Positions 23,485-31,866 of a DNA stretch of 64,000 nucleotides are shown piece after piece. Below the pieces are notes generated by a model. It worked only from the letters and a program-made list of their open reading frames with translations. It did not search any database and was not told where the DNA came from. The position numbers were made by a program, and so were the translations under genes. The first letter of the stretch is position 1, and every line of letters starts with the position of its first letter. The stretch comes from Halotia wernerae (GTDB taxonomy: Bacteria; Cyanobacteriota; Cyanobacteriia; Cyanobacteriales; Nostocaceae): positions 1 to 64,000 of the forward strand of contig JAYGHB010000103.1 in assembly GCA_034931985.1 (NCBI GenBank), written 5' to 3'.

Positions 23485-26063
23485 TAAAATGTTACGGAAA
23501 AACTACCAATCACCGTTAATGGTGCGCCGGGTTCTACGGCAACTCTACCAAAATTTGCTCCTAGAAAATATTTTTCATTAAACAGATTTTGGATATTAAT
23601 TCCAGCCCGCCAATTATCGCGTTGATAGTAGATTGCTACATCTGTTCTCAAATAGCTGGGGATAATATAGGTATTTTCTGTGTCACCTTGGCGATCGCCT
23701 ATATAAAATAAACCTACACCAAATCCTAAACCTTGCAAATCACCGCTCTGCAATTCGTAAGTTGTCCACAGACTTGCTGTATTAAATGGGACATTCGGTG
23801 GTCGATTTCCAGCCAAACCATCATTATTTTCGGTAATCTCGGCATCAATATAAGAGTAAGATGCAATCACATTCCAACCAGGGCTAATTTCTCCTGCAAC
23901 ATTGAGTTCAATACCTTGGTTGCGTTGTTCTCCTATAGGAATGCTGGACTCTGAATCGTTTGGATCAGTTGTCGCAATGTTTGATTTTGTAATGTGATAA
24001 GCTGCCAAAGTAGCAGCTAATCTGCCATCCAAAAATTCACCTTTTACACCAACTTCGTACTGAGTTCCCCGTTCAGGCTCTAGAAATGAACCATCAGTTC
24101 TTGTAGCAAAATTCGGTTGAAATGATTGGCTGTAATTAGCATAAAGAGATATAGGTTCAATAGGTTGATACACAATACCCAGCCTTGGGGTGAAAGCTGT
24201 ATCATATTGATTGGATTCAGAACCATCCAAAAAACTTTTGCTATTTTGATCTACGATATCTAACCGTCCACCCACAACTAATTTGAAATTATCTGTGAGC
24301 GCGATTTGGTCTTGCAAGAAAATTCCCAAGCCATCGCTTGTATCCTGGTTATCACGTACAACTACTGTTAATTCTTCTAAACCAGGTCTGGGTATGACAT
24401 TATAAACTGGATTGAATACATTAATACTTGGTGTAAGTCCTGCTGGTAATCGCTTTTGAGTTCCGCCTGATGTAGCTCTAGCTAAGTCAACACCAAATAA
24501 GAGAGTATGATTAATTGAGCCTGTAGCAAACTTACCAACTAAATCAGTTTGTAGTGTGTAGGTTTCTTGATAGTCATCATTAGATCTAAAGTTCCGTGAC
24601 AGAATACCTGTTGTTTCATTCAAGCTTAGAGGTTCAGCACGATAATCAAAATCATCAGAACTCGCATATCGAAAAGCATTACGGATTTTCCAGTTATCGT
24701 TAAAATTATGCTCTAATCGATAGCTTAAGCCTATTTCTTCCACTCTTCTAACATCATCTGGTTCGCCTAAAAAACGCTCCAAAGGAATATCAAGAATACC
24801 CTCACCAAAAGCTAAAAACCCTCGATCAAATGGACGCTCATCGTTAAGATAGTCGAATTGAAACGTTAAGTTAGTTGCTTCTCCAAGCTCCCATCTTAAA
24901 GTAGGTGAAACAAAAAATCGTTGAACATTTTGATTAAAATCACGGAATCCATCTGAATTTTCATAAACAGCATTTAGCCTATATGACAGAGCTCTATCGG
25001 GGTTGAGTGGCCCAGAAAAATCAATACTAGGGCGAAAAGTGTAGAAACTACCTAGTGATAATTCAGCATTATAGTAGGGGTCTTTTAGAGGCTGTTTTGT
25101 AACTAAGTTAATTACTCCTCCAGGTTCAACGCCACCATATAAAACAGAAGCTGGCCCTTTCAGAACTTCTATGCGTTCAACGTTTGCAGTCTCTCTAATA
25201 CCACCTCTTGCATCTTTAAAACCATCAACTAAAATATTTCCACCAAAAAGTCCTCCGCCTGAAAATCCCCGAATGCCAATTTGGTCTGATGTACCAGCAA
25301 ACCCACCATATTGAATTACACCACCAACATTAAGCAGGGCATCTCTTAGACGGGTGACTTTTTGATCCCTAATGACTTTTTCAGGAACTACTTGAATAGT
25401 CTGAGGAATATCTCGTAGTGGAGTGTCAGTTCTGGTTGCAGTGGAGGCATTAGGTACACGATATCCATCTTGTTCACCTGTAACCACTAGTTCGATTGGT
25501 TCTTCTTCTTGCGCTGATGGTTGTTCTGGTTGAGTTTCACTACTGGGTTGTTGTTCTGGTTGCGCTGGTGTTTGAGTAGTAGTCAAAGTTGGTACAACCC
25601 CAAAGATTAAACCCTCGTCACCATCAAACAACTCGACTTGCGGCACACCAGTTTCACCCGTCACTGTCACACGGACAGTGTTTGCATCTAAATTTGTAAC
25701 TATAACTTCAGTAATTCCCGCGCTTGGTTTTTCTTGGCGGAATGTATCGCCACTAGGTAGACCCAGTTGACTGTTGGGTATATCTATAATGTAATTGTTG
25801 CCCTCACTTTTTACTACTGGTTGGAGCTTATCACTCTGATTGGTTTCTAAAATTACATCAAGTCCCTTATCAGTAGATTGTAATCTTACTTGGGGAATCA
25901 CAATAGGTGATTGATCTGGCAATTGTTTGATTTTGCTTGCAGGGTTAAGATTATCTGCTTTTTCCTGTGTGCTGGTGTTTTTTATATCCTCGCCAATTGC
26001 AGGTATAGTAACTAAAATCCAACTCAAACTCGCCATCCAAATCAGTTGTTGCAGTTTTGCCAT
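23484..26063 (-). CDS. TonB-dependent siderophore receptor with AMIN domain, copy 1
   Basis: An outer-membrane receptor of about 859 residues. After a signal peptide (LIWMASLSWILVTIPAIG) comes an AMIN domain at about 55-165 (VRLQSTDKGLDVILETNQ ... VRVTVTGETGVPQVELF), a Pro/Gln/Glu-rich linker, then the plug starting EEPIELVVTGEQDGYRVP with RDIPQTIQVVPEKVI and VERIEVLKGPASVLYGGVEPGGVINLVTK, and a 22-strand barrel ending in GSFSVTF with terminal Phe. The start at 26063 is chosen over the upstream GTG at 26072 because GTGAGGAGA precedes it as ribosome site. It imports a ferric siderophore, probably the product of this locus or a relative. Confidence 0.94.
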   Translation of the reverse strand: MAKLQQLIWMASLSWILVTIPAIGEDIKNTSTQEKADNLNPASKIKQLPDQSPIVIPQVRLQSTDKGLDVILETNQSDKLQPVVKSEGNNYIIDIPNSQLGLPSGDTFRQEKPSAGITEVIVTNLDANTVRVTVTGETGVPQVELFDGDEGLIFGVVPTLTTTQTPAQPEQQPSSETQPEQPSAQEEEPIELVVTGEQDGYRVPNASTATRTDTPLRDIPQTIQVVPEKVIRDQKVTRLRDALLNVGGVIQYGGFAGTSDQIGIRGFSGGGLFGGNILVDGFKDARGGIRETANVERIEVLKGPASVLYGGVEPGGVINLVTKQPLKDPYYNAELSLGSFYTFRPSIDFSGPLNPDRALSYRLNAVYENSDGFRDFNQNVQRFFVSPTLRWELGEATNLTFQFDYLNDERPFDRGFLAFGEGILDIPLERFLGEPDDVRRVEEIGLSYRLEHNFNDNWKIRNAFRYASSDDFDYRAEPLSLNETTGILSRNFRSNDDYQETYTLQTDLVGKFATGSINHTLLFGVDLARATSGGTQKRLPAGLTPSINVFNPVYNVIPRPGLEELTVVVRDNQDTSDGLGIFLQDQIALTDNFKLVVGGRLDIVDQNSKSFLDGSESNQYDTAFTPRLGIVYQPIEPISLYANYSQSFQPNFATRTDGSFLEPERGTQYEVGVKGEFLDGRLAATLAAYHITKSNIATTDPNDSESSIPIGEQRNQGIELNVAGEISPGWNVIASYSYIDAEITENNDGLAGNRPPNVPFNTASLWTTYELQSGDLQGLGFGVGLFYIGDRQGDTENTYIIPSYLRTDVAIYYQRDNWRAGINIQNLFNEKYFLGANFGRVAVEPGAPLTVIGSFSVTF

Positions 26064-26108
26064 TCTCCTCACCCACCAATCAAATCAATTTTAGGAAAAA
26101 TAAGTAAA

Positions 26109-26123
26109 AATCTTTCTCAATAA
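26109..26123. promoter_or_regulatory. Candidate Fur box upstream of TonB receptor 1
   Basis: AATCTTTCTCAATAA lies 46 bases before the receptor start. It is nearly identical to the site at 11262-11276 and contains the TTCTCAAT core that recurs at 18262, in the AraC spacer and before the assembly line. Confidence 0.5.
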
Positions 26124-26234
26124 CTCTACCGCGATCACAAAATATATTTGAAGACTAAAATTGCTTCAAACGGATTTTTTTCTTGTTCCAAAAGGAGTTT
26201 TTTGCTGAAAGTGAGAGAAGAGAAATTTTAAAAT

Positions 26235-27107
26235 TTATTCCTTGTATTTTTTAACTTGATATGCTTTTGGGTTTAGACCAAATTTTTTCTTAAATGCAAA
26301 ATTAAAGGAACTAGGACTAGCATAGCCAACTGCTTTAGCTACTTCTTGGACTTTCATTTTCTCTTTAGTTAACAGCATATATGCTTGCTGCATTCGATAA
26401 TCGTGTAAATAGCCAAATACTGTTGTTCCAAAAACTTGACGAAAACCTTGCTTTAACTTGTAATCGTTCAGTTTTACTTGTCGGGATAATTCTAATAGTG
26501 AAGGTGGATTCTTGAAGTTATGAATTATGAATTCTTTAGCTTGATAAATTCTGTCAATATCATCAAGTTTTAAAGATGATTTAGAATCAGAATATGACTT
26601 AGTTTCTATAAACTGGCTAAACTTTAGCATCATCAATTCAATTGCCTTAGCTTCTAAATACAACCGTTTCATTAGTCCCTGGAAAGGACAATTTAAAATT
26701 TGTTGTAGAATCATGTGCATTTCTGGTGTCGTGATTCCCTGACAATAATAAGCTTGTATTTCACCATTAGCAGCGACTCTTTGTAATTCAGGCGGAAGCT
26801 GTTGTAATTGATTAACATCAAACTCGCTAAAAAATTTTGCAGGTTCAAGCAAAATTTGCACTCTGAAAACCTGCGTATTTGCTACATACTCATCCGTTTC
26901 TTTTCTATTTGGTAAAGATTGTAAATAATTACTACCTACAATTTCATTTGCCGAATCGGTTAGACCTTGTAAAACTGTTTGAGAGTTACCTTTTATAAAA
27001 AAACTTAATGTTATTCCAGTATCATTTTCATGCTCTGCAATTTCAATTAAATTATCTATAGGTTTAAGTTCATAAGTTCTAATATGTAAACCAGAGCGAA
27101 GCAGCAT
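26235..27107 (-). CDS. AraC-family (PchR-like) regulator, 5'-truncated frame
   Basis: The 290 residues comprise most of a PchR-type regulator. The C-terminal 100 residues form the double HTH (PSLLELSRQVKLNDYKLKQGFRQVF and KVQEVAKAVGYASPSSFNFAFKKKFGLNPKAY). The N-terminal part is the ligand-sensing region found in regulators of siderophore genes, here probably sensing the ferric siderophore. Homologues begin about 45 residues earlier, and that missing piece is visible upstream in another frame with a stop codon (27108-27250). The ATG at 27107 lies inside the conserved WREFYMLLRSGL segment, so it is unlikely to be the original start. The gene is probably inactivated or produces a shortened protein. 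Confidence 0.75.
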   Translation of the reverse strand: MLLRSGLHIRTYELKPIDNLIEIAEHENDTGITLSFFIKGNSQTVLQGLTDSANEIVGSNYLQSLPNRKETDEYVANTQVFRVQILLEPAKFFSEFDVNQLQQLPPELQRVAANGEIQAYYCQGITTPEMHMILQQILNCPFQGLMKRLYLEAKAIELMMLKFSQFIETKSYSDSKSSLKLDDIDRIYQAKEFIIHNFKNPPSLLELSRQVKLNDYKLKQGFRQVFGTTVFGYLHDYRMQQAYMLLTKEKMKVQEVAKAVGYASPSSFNFAFKKKFGLNPKAYQVKKYKE

Positions 27108-27250
27108 ATAAAATTCCCGCCAATAAAAAAATATTTTGTGTTTGCTTCTGTATATATTTGATAAATATCAGGATTTGAGCCACACAGATGATTTTGTTGA
27201 TGTTCGTCTAATATTTCTTCCCAATCTTAGTCAGACAAAACTATCGTCAT
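27108..27250 (-). pseudogene. Detached 5' part of the AraC-family regulator gene
   Basis: An ATG at 27250 opens MTIVLSD, then a TAA at 27229-27227, then DWEEILDEHQQNHLCGSNPD and IYQIYTEANTKYFF in the same frame, which is the usual beginning of PchR-like regulators. The A-run at 27125-27131 (seven bases) then breaks the frame; one extra base would join it to YWREFYMLLRSGL of the downstream frame. Restoring both lesions gives about 338 residues, the normal family length. Either the gene is decaying or one or both changes are sequencing errors. Confidence 0.65.
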
Positions 27251-27302
27251 AGTTATCAGCAATTAATATCTTACAGCTACAGTCAGTATTTTTGACTCTT
27301 AT

Positions 27303-27317
27303 TGAGATTATTTCTCA
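27303..27317. promoter_or_regulatory. Palindromic candidate Fur box upstream of the AraC gene
   Basis: TGAGA-ttatt-TCTCA is a perfect 5-bp inverted repeat inside TTATTGAGATTATTTCTCAT, about 55 bases before the restored AraC start at 27250. It contains both TATTGAGA and TTTCTCA, the two orientations of the motif seen at neighbouring promoters. Confidence 0.45.
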
Positions 27318-27411
27318 TTTTAGTCGCTATCTTTTGTAGCCTAGACAGCAATTACTATGAACTAACTCACCATAGCTATCCATCTTGAACCTGATTCTGG
27401 GTGTTGAATGT

Positions 27412-28401
27412 TTACAAAGATGATGGCTGAACCAGATATTTAAAAAGGTCATCAAGTAGCTTATTGACTCCAAAAAAACCGAATGTCCACCATCTATTTA
27501 CTTGGACTTCATACACTTGATTATTTTGTGCTGCTTTGAGCGTAGTTAAAAGAGGACTTTTAAAAAAAGTATGTGCCAATTGTGGAGTATCATTCATTAC
27601 AAATAAAACATCAGCATCATACTTTTTTAATACCTCAATACTCGATATTAAAGTATCTTCTTTTTGGTTTATTAGTGTAGGTATAAGTCTAATACCGATG
27701 TCTTGAAAAACTTGATTATAAGTTTCATTATCTGAATATGTAGCGATCAGACTTTCTCCAAAAAGATTAATCACTGATACTTCTATCTCTTTTAAACGAT
27801 CGCCCATTAAATTTTGCAACTTATTAACTCGTTCATAGTATTCAGCAATAACTTGTTCTGCCTTTTCACTCTCACCTAGTACTTGAGCAATAAAGCGTAA
27901 ATTTTCTTTAAAAGAGTAATTTAGACCCGGCAAATCTACGACAATTGTAGGTGCGATCGCTGATAATTGTTTGTAGAAGCTTTTTTGATATTCACGCATC
28001 AAAATTAAATCGGGTTTGAGCATGAGAACTCTTTCCAAATTAGGCTGATTTCCCACACCAACTATCTCGATACCAGCCGCTTCATCATTGGTTACACCAC
28101 GAAATAAAAAGTCGTACTGTGGAAAAAAGCTGACTGTACCAATTGGTTTGATACCCAGAGATAGCACGGGATCTAAAAGACCAACATCATTTAATACAAT
28201 AATTCGCTGTGGCTTGACAGGGATTCTTGTTTCACCTAAAGCGTGTTTGACTATGCGTGTAGCTACTGGTAATTGAGAATTTGCTAAGTTACTATCATTT
28301 TGTAAATGCTGATTTTGGAAAAGATATTTATGACTTACCCAAAGTAAAACAATAGTAACAATTCCTAGCAAAAACAGTTTGATAAAACGCTTGATTTTCA
28401 T
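27412..28401 (-). CDS. Ferric-siderophore-binding protein (FecB/FhuD type), copy 2
   Basis: A 329-residue class III binding protein related to copy 1: KHALGETRIPVKPQRIIVLND, DPVLSLGIKPIGTV, a central NLERVLMLKPDLILMREYQ and a C-terminal LKAAQNNQVYEVQVNRWWTFG. Unlike copy 1 it has no lipobox Cys; the N-terminus KLFLLGIVTIVLLWVSHKYLF looks like a signal-anchor. The reading frame extends to 28473, but ATG at 28401 is preceded by GGTGGAGG at ideal spacing and is chosen. It follows the second TonB receptor gene in the same direction, 96 bases away with a hairpin between, so ligand capture is probably matched to that receptor. Confidence 0.9.
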   Translation of the reverse strand: MKIKRFIKLFLLGIVTIVLLWVSHKYLFQNQHLQNDSNLANSQLPVATRIVKHALGETRIPVKPQRIIVLNDVGLLDPVLSLGIKPIGTVSFFPQYDFLFRGVTNDEAAGIEIVGVGNQPNLERVLMLKPDLILMREYQKSFYKQLSAIAPTIVVDLPGLNYSFKENLRFIAQVLGESEKAEQVIAEYYERVNKLQNLMGDRLKEIEVSVINLFGESLIATYSDNETYNQVFQDIGIRLIPTLINQKEDTLISSIEVLKKYDADVLFVMNDTPQLAHTFFKSPLLTTLKAAQNNQVYEVQVNRWWTFGFFGVNKLLDDLFKYLVQPSSL

Positions 28402-28439
28402 ACTTTGGCCTCCACCGTTACGCCACTTACTAAGCAATA

Positions 28440-28486
28440 GAAAGCCTCTACGCGTCTCTAATTTTAAAGACAAACGTAGCGGCTTC
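28440..28486 (-). repeat. Imperfect hairpin between receptor 2 and binding protein 2
   Basis: GAAAGCCTCTACG (28440-28452) pairs imperfectly with CGTAGCGGCTTC (28475-28486). It resembles the (ag)CCGCTACGCG repeats dispersed in this genome. In a transcript it could stabilise the upstream receptor message or reduce expression of the binding-protein gene. Confidence 0.4.
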
Positions 28487-28497
28487 TATAGTGTTGA

Positions 28498-31212
28498 CTA
28501 CAATTCAAAGGAAATTGTCCCAATCACTGTGAACGGTGCGCCTGGAATCACTGTATTTCTGCCAAAGTTAAATGACTCAAAATACCTCACACCAAACAGA
28601 TTTTCGATATTGATGGCGGCTCTCCAGTTATCACGCTTGTAATAAATTGCAGCATCAGTTCGCAGATAACTAGGTAATGTAAAAGTCTCGTCAGATGTAA
28701 GGGTGGGAATATCACCACCTACTCTATCTGAAAGGTAGTATAATCCCAAACCAAAACCTAAACCTTGCAAATCACCTTGGAGAAATTGATAAGTTGTCCA
28801 CAGGCTAGCTTTGTGTTCCGGTACTTTAGGAACTCTAGAACCAACTCTCAAAGCACCATCGGAACCGCTACTTTCTGTGATTTCGGCATCTGTATAACCG
28901 TAAGCAGCAATAATATTCCATCCAGGTAGGATTTCACCAGATATATCTAGTTCAATCCCTCGGCTTCTCTGCTCTCCAATTGGAATACTAAAGTTATCAG
29001 GGTCATTTGGATCTGGCGTAGCAATATTGGTTTTAGTAATTTCATAAGCTGCTAAAGTCGCTGAAAGTTTTTCATTAAAATCTGCTTTGATCCCTACTTC
29101 ATATTGAGTACCGCGTTCAGGTTCCAAAAATATGTTATCAGCACTTTGAGCAAAATTTGGTGCAAACGAGCGACTATAACTGGTATAGAGTGAAATTGGT
29201 TGAATTGGCTGATATACAATACCAATTCGGGGAGTGAAGGCTTCATCGTACTGAATAGTACGGGTATCTGAGAGTCTATTGAACTGGTTTTGATCCACAG
29301 TATCAAAACGCCCACCTATCAGCAGCTTAAAATTGTCTGAAAATGCTATCTGGTCTTGCAAATAAATGCCCAATGTCTCTGTTTTGGAGTTACCATCTCT
29401 AACTGCATTGGTTAGTTCTGAAAGACCTGGCCTTGAGATAAGGTTGTAAACTGGGTCAAAGATGTTTATAGATGGAGTTAATCCTTCAAATCGCCTCTGT
29501 GAACCATCACTCTTTTGTCTGGCAAGATCAAGTCCAACTAAGAGTGTGTGTTGGATTGAACCCGTCGTAAATTTACTAACGACATCTGTTTGTAAAGAGT
29601 ACCTTTCAGTGTAGTCATCATTGGATCGAAAGTTACGCGATAATTCACCAGTCCCCTCGTCAAGTTCTAGAGGTTGAGCGCGGTAATCAAAGCTATCACT
29701 TGAAGTGTATCGAAATGCATTGCGGAGCGTTAAGTTGTCATTAAAACGATGCTCTAGCCGATAGCCAACATTTACCTCTTCTACTCTGCGGATATCTCCT
29801 GGTTCACCTAGAAATCTGCTAGTGGGAATATCAGCAATTCCTCTTCCAAGAGCAACAATACCCTGGTCAAATGTGCGCTCGTCGTTGACATAACTGACAT
29901 CAAACAATAGGTTGGTGTTATCACCAAGCTTCAAATCAAATGTGGGGCCAAAGAAAAATCGCTCACTATTGCCAAAATCTCGAAAACTACCAGCATTTTC
30001 GTAAGCAACATTCAGTCGATATAGTAATGATTTGTCTGGATCGAGAGGGCCAGATAAATCAATAGTGGGACGATAGTAATTAAAGCTACCTACAGAGAAA
30101 TCAGCCGAATAATAGGGCGTACTTAAAGGTCTTTTCGTGACTAAATTAATGATTCCTCCTGGTTCAGCATTTCCATACAACACAGAAGCTGGCCCTTTGA
30201 GGACTTCTATTTGTTCGATATTGGCAAGTTCTTGCAATACATCGTTAGTTTCTCTAAAACCATTTCGGAAAGTAGAAGTAAAATCAAAACCCCTAATATT
30301 AAAATTGTCAATTGTCCCTGCAAAACTGTCGCCTTCTACAATACCACTAACGTTACGAATTGCGTCTGTCAGTCTAATAACTTGTTGGTCTTTTAAAACC
30401 TGTCTAGGGATTACCTGAATTGACTGGGGAATATCACGAATTGGGGTATCAGTTCTAGTCGCACCCGATGCTTCTGGTACGCGATATCTATCTTGTTCAC
30501 CTGTCACAACCAATTCAATTGGTTCTTCAGTTTCAGGTGTCTCGGTTGTAGGTTGTTCTGAAGGCGTTTCACTGGTTGGTTGCTTTGTTGGTGGTGTCGG
30601 TTGCGTTTGGGGAGTCTCACTAGCAGGTTGTTCTGTTGGTGGTGCTTGACTAGTAGATGTAGTTGGTGTCACCGCAAAAATTAAACCTTCATTACTATCA
30701 AACAGTTCTACTTTTGGCGCACCGGCTTCACCCTTCACAGTTACCCGAATTGTATTCGCATCCAAGTTGGTGACAGTAACTGCTGTAATTCCTGCAAACG
30801 GGTTTTCTTGACTGAATACATCACCAGTTGAGAGACGCAATTGAGCGTTGGGAATATCTGCAATAAAATTATTTCCCTCACTTTTGTTGAGAAGTTGCAA
30901 CTTTTCCCCTTGAGTCGTTTCTAAAATTATCTCCAGTTGTTTATCAACTGAGTTGAGTTTAACCTCAGTAATTTGTATAACTGCTGGTGCTTGAACTAGC
31001 TTTTGAGGACTCTTGGTTCTGTGTTGTAATATCTTTTTTGGCAGTCTATTGGCTTGATTTGTAGTATTTGCAGAAATAGCTGCTTGATTAGTAGAAGTTG
31101 TTTGTTGATGTTTTTTCGGAACTTGTACTTCTTCACTCCAAGCGGGAGTTGCTAACAATAAAGTACATGAGCCTGTAAGTAACAAGCTTTTAAGTAACAG
31201 CACTGATTTCAT
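28498..31212 (-). CDS. TonB-dependent siderophore receptor with AMIN domain, copy 2
   Basis: About 904 residues, paralogous to copy 1 throughout. A signal peptide (SVLLLKSLLLTGSCTLLLATPAWS) is followed by an AMIN domain around residues 80-185, a long Pro/Thr/Glu linker (PPTEQPASETPQTQPTPPTK...), the plug with EEPIELVVTGEQDRYRVP and IEQIEVLKGPASVLYGNAEPGGIINLVTKR, and a barrel ending GTISFEL. The ATG at 31212, after GAGGAAATA, begins directly at the signal peptide and is preferred to 31245. The C-terminal Leu instead of Phe is a small departure from the usual barrel end. A 19-base palindrome lies about 80 bases upstream. Confidence 0.93.
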   Translation of the reverse strand: MKSVLLLKSLLLTGSCTLLLATPAWSEEVQVPKKHQQTTSTNQAAISANTTNQANRLPKKILQHRTKSPQKLVQAPAVIQITEVKLNSVDKQLEIILETTQGEKLQLLNKSEGNNFIADIPNAQLRLSTGDVFSQENPFAGITAVTVTNLDANTIRVTVKGEAGAPKVELFDSNEGLIFAVTPTTSTSQAPPTEQPASETPQTQPTPPTKQPTSETPSEQPTTETPETEEPIELVVTGEQDRYRVPEASGATRTDTPIRDIPQSIQVIPRQVLKDQQVIRLTDAIRNVSGIVEGDSFAGTIDNFNIRGFDFTSTFRNGFRETNDVLQELANIEQIEVLKGPASVLYGNAEPGGIINLVTKRPLSTPYYSADFSVGSFNYYRPTIDLSGPLDPDKSLLYRLNVAYENAGSFRDFGNSERFFFGPTFDLKLGDNTNLLFDVSYVNDERTFDQGIVALGRGIADIPTSRFLGEPGDIRRVEEVNVGYRLEHRFNDNLTLRNAFRYTSSDSFDYRAQPLELDEGTGELSRNFRSNDDYTERYSLQTDVVSKFTTGSIQHTLLVGLDLARQKSDGSQRRFEGLTPSINIFDPVYNLISRPGLSELTNAVRDGNSKTETLGIYLQDQIAFSDNFKLLIGGRFDTVDQNQFNRLSDTRTIQYDEAFTPRIGIVYQPIQPISLYTSYSRSFAPNFAQSADNIFLEPERGTQYEVGIKADFNEKLSATLAAYEITKTNIATPDPNDPDNFSIPIGEQRSRGIELDISGEILPGWNIIAAYGYTDAEITESSGSDGALRVGSRVPKVPEHKASLWTTYQFLQGDLQGLGFGLGLYYLSDRVGGDIPTLTSDETFTLPSYLRTDAAIYYKRDNWRAAINIENLFGVRYFESFNFGRNTVIPGAPFTVIGTISFEL

Positions 31213-31293
31213 TATTTCCTCACACATGTCTAAGAAGCTGTTCATACCTTGATCTAATTGACTTGGCTAGATGCTTATTAAAATTTATTAGCA

Positions 31294-31312
31294 CTAATCT
31301 TAATAAGATTAG
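31294..31312. promoter_or_regulatory. Perfect 19-base palindrome upstream of TonB receptor 2
   Basis: CTAATCTTAATAAGATTAG is fully symmetric around a single central base and lies about 80 bases before the receptor start. Its length matches a Fur-size operator, although the sequence differs from the TTCTCAAT sites at the other promoters. It could be the target of Fur, of the AraC-type regulator or of another dimeric repressor. Confidence 0.5.
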
Positions 31313-31650
31313 ACTATTACATTATCAAAAATTAGTTAAATTAAATACATTTTTTTTGCATATCTATCTCAATAAACCTGGATAATTTATAGTACTTAGA
31401 CGTTTCTTTAATAAAGCGTATAATATAATACAATATTCTTGTTAAGTACTAAAACAAGATTCTGGGTAAAATTCTTTTAGGGCAAATTCAGGGTTTTGAT
31501 GGATTTTATCGTGCCTTGATTATGGCTGGGAAAGCAATCCATTGATCAATAACAACCACATAACACTTTTCCAAAGAAGGATATTGCCTTAAAAAGCTGG
31601 GGTAACTAGGATAAAAATTTAATAGAGTTCTGTAAAAATAAAAATTAAAA
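31313..31650. other. Non-coding AT-rich spacer between divergent operons
   Basis: No convincing gene. An open - strand segment at about 31498-31625 has no recognisable family and no start. The stretch is AT-rich, as expected for a long regulatory region shared by the receptor operon and the assembly line. Confidence 0.3.
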
Positions 31651-31699
31651 GAGAATCATTTGCGTTAATGTGGTATAGATAATATTGAGAATAAATTGC
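31651..31699. promoter_or_regulatory. Two candidate Fur boxes upstream of the assembly line
   Basis: GAGAATCATTTGC (31651-31663) fits the GATAAT-C-ATTATC arrangement loosely. ATATTGAGAATAAATTGC begins at 31682; its complement reads TTTATTCTCAATAT and resembles the AATAAATTCTCAATAAAT-like iron box I recall for Anabaena FurA. They lie 170-220 bases before the first NRPS start. Confidence 0.5.
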
Positions 31700-31866
31700 A
31701 AGACTGTGTGATGAAATTTTTATTTATGACCTCTAGCGATCGCTAAACTCACCCTCAGCCAAGACTGTGTGCGAATTTGATTTAGTCAAGAAGTCTACAA
31801 ATCGCTAGTACAGTTTCGGCTACACCGCTGATGAAAGTTAAACTCCAGAATTAGGTGTGCATCTCA

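Noticed and set aside
28402..28473. Longer start for the second binding protein
   Set aside because: The extra 24 residues (MSLKLETRRGFLLLSKWRNGG) precede a clear ribosome site and signal sequence and come from a repeat-rich spacer.
31498..31625. About 42 open codons on the - strand in the spacer before the assembly line
   Set aside because: No start codon, no recognisable domain and AT-rich flanks; not called as a gene or a transposase relic.
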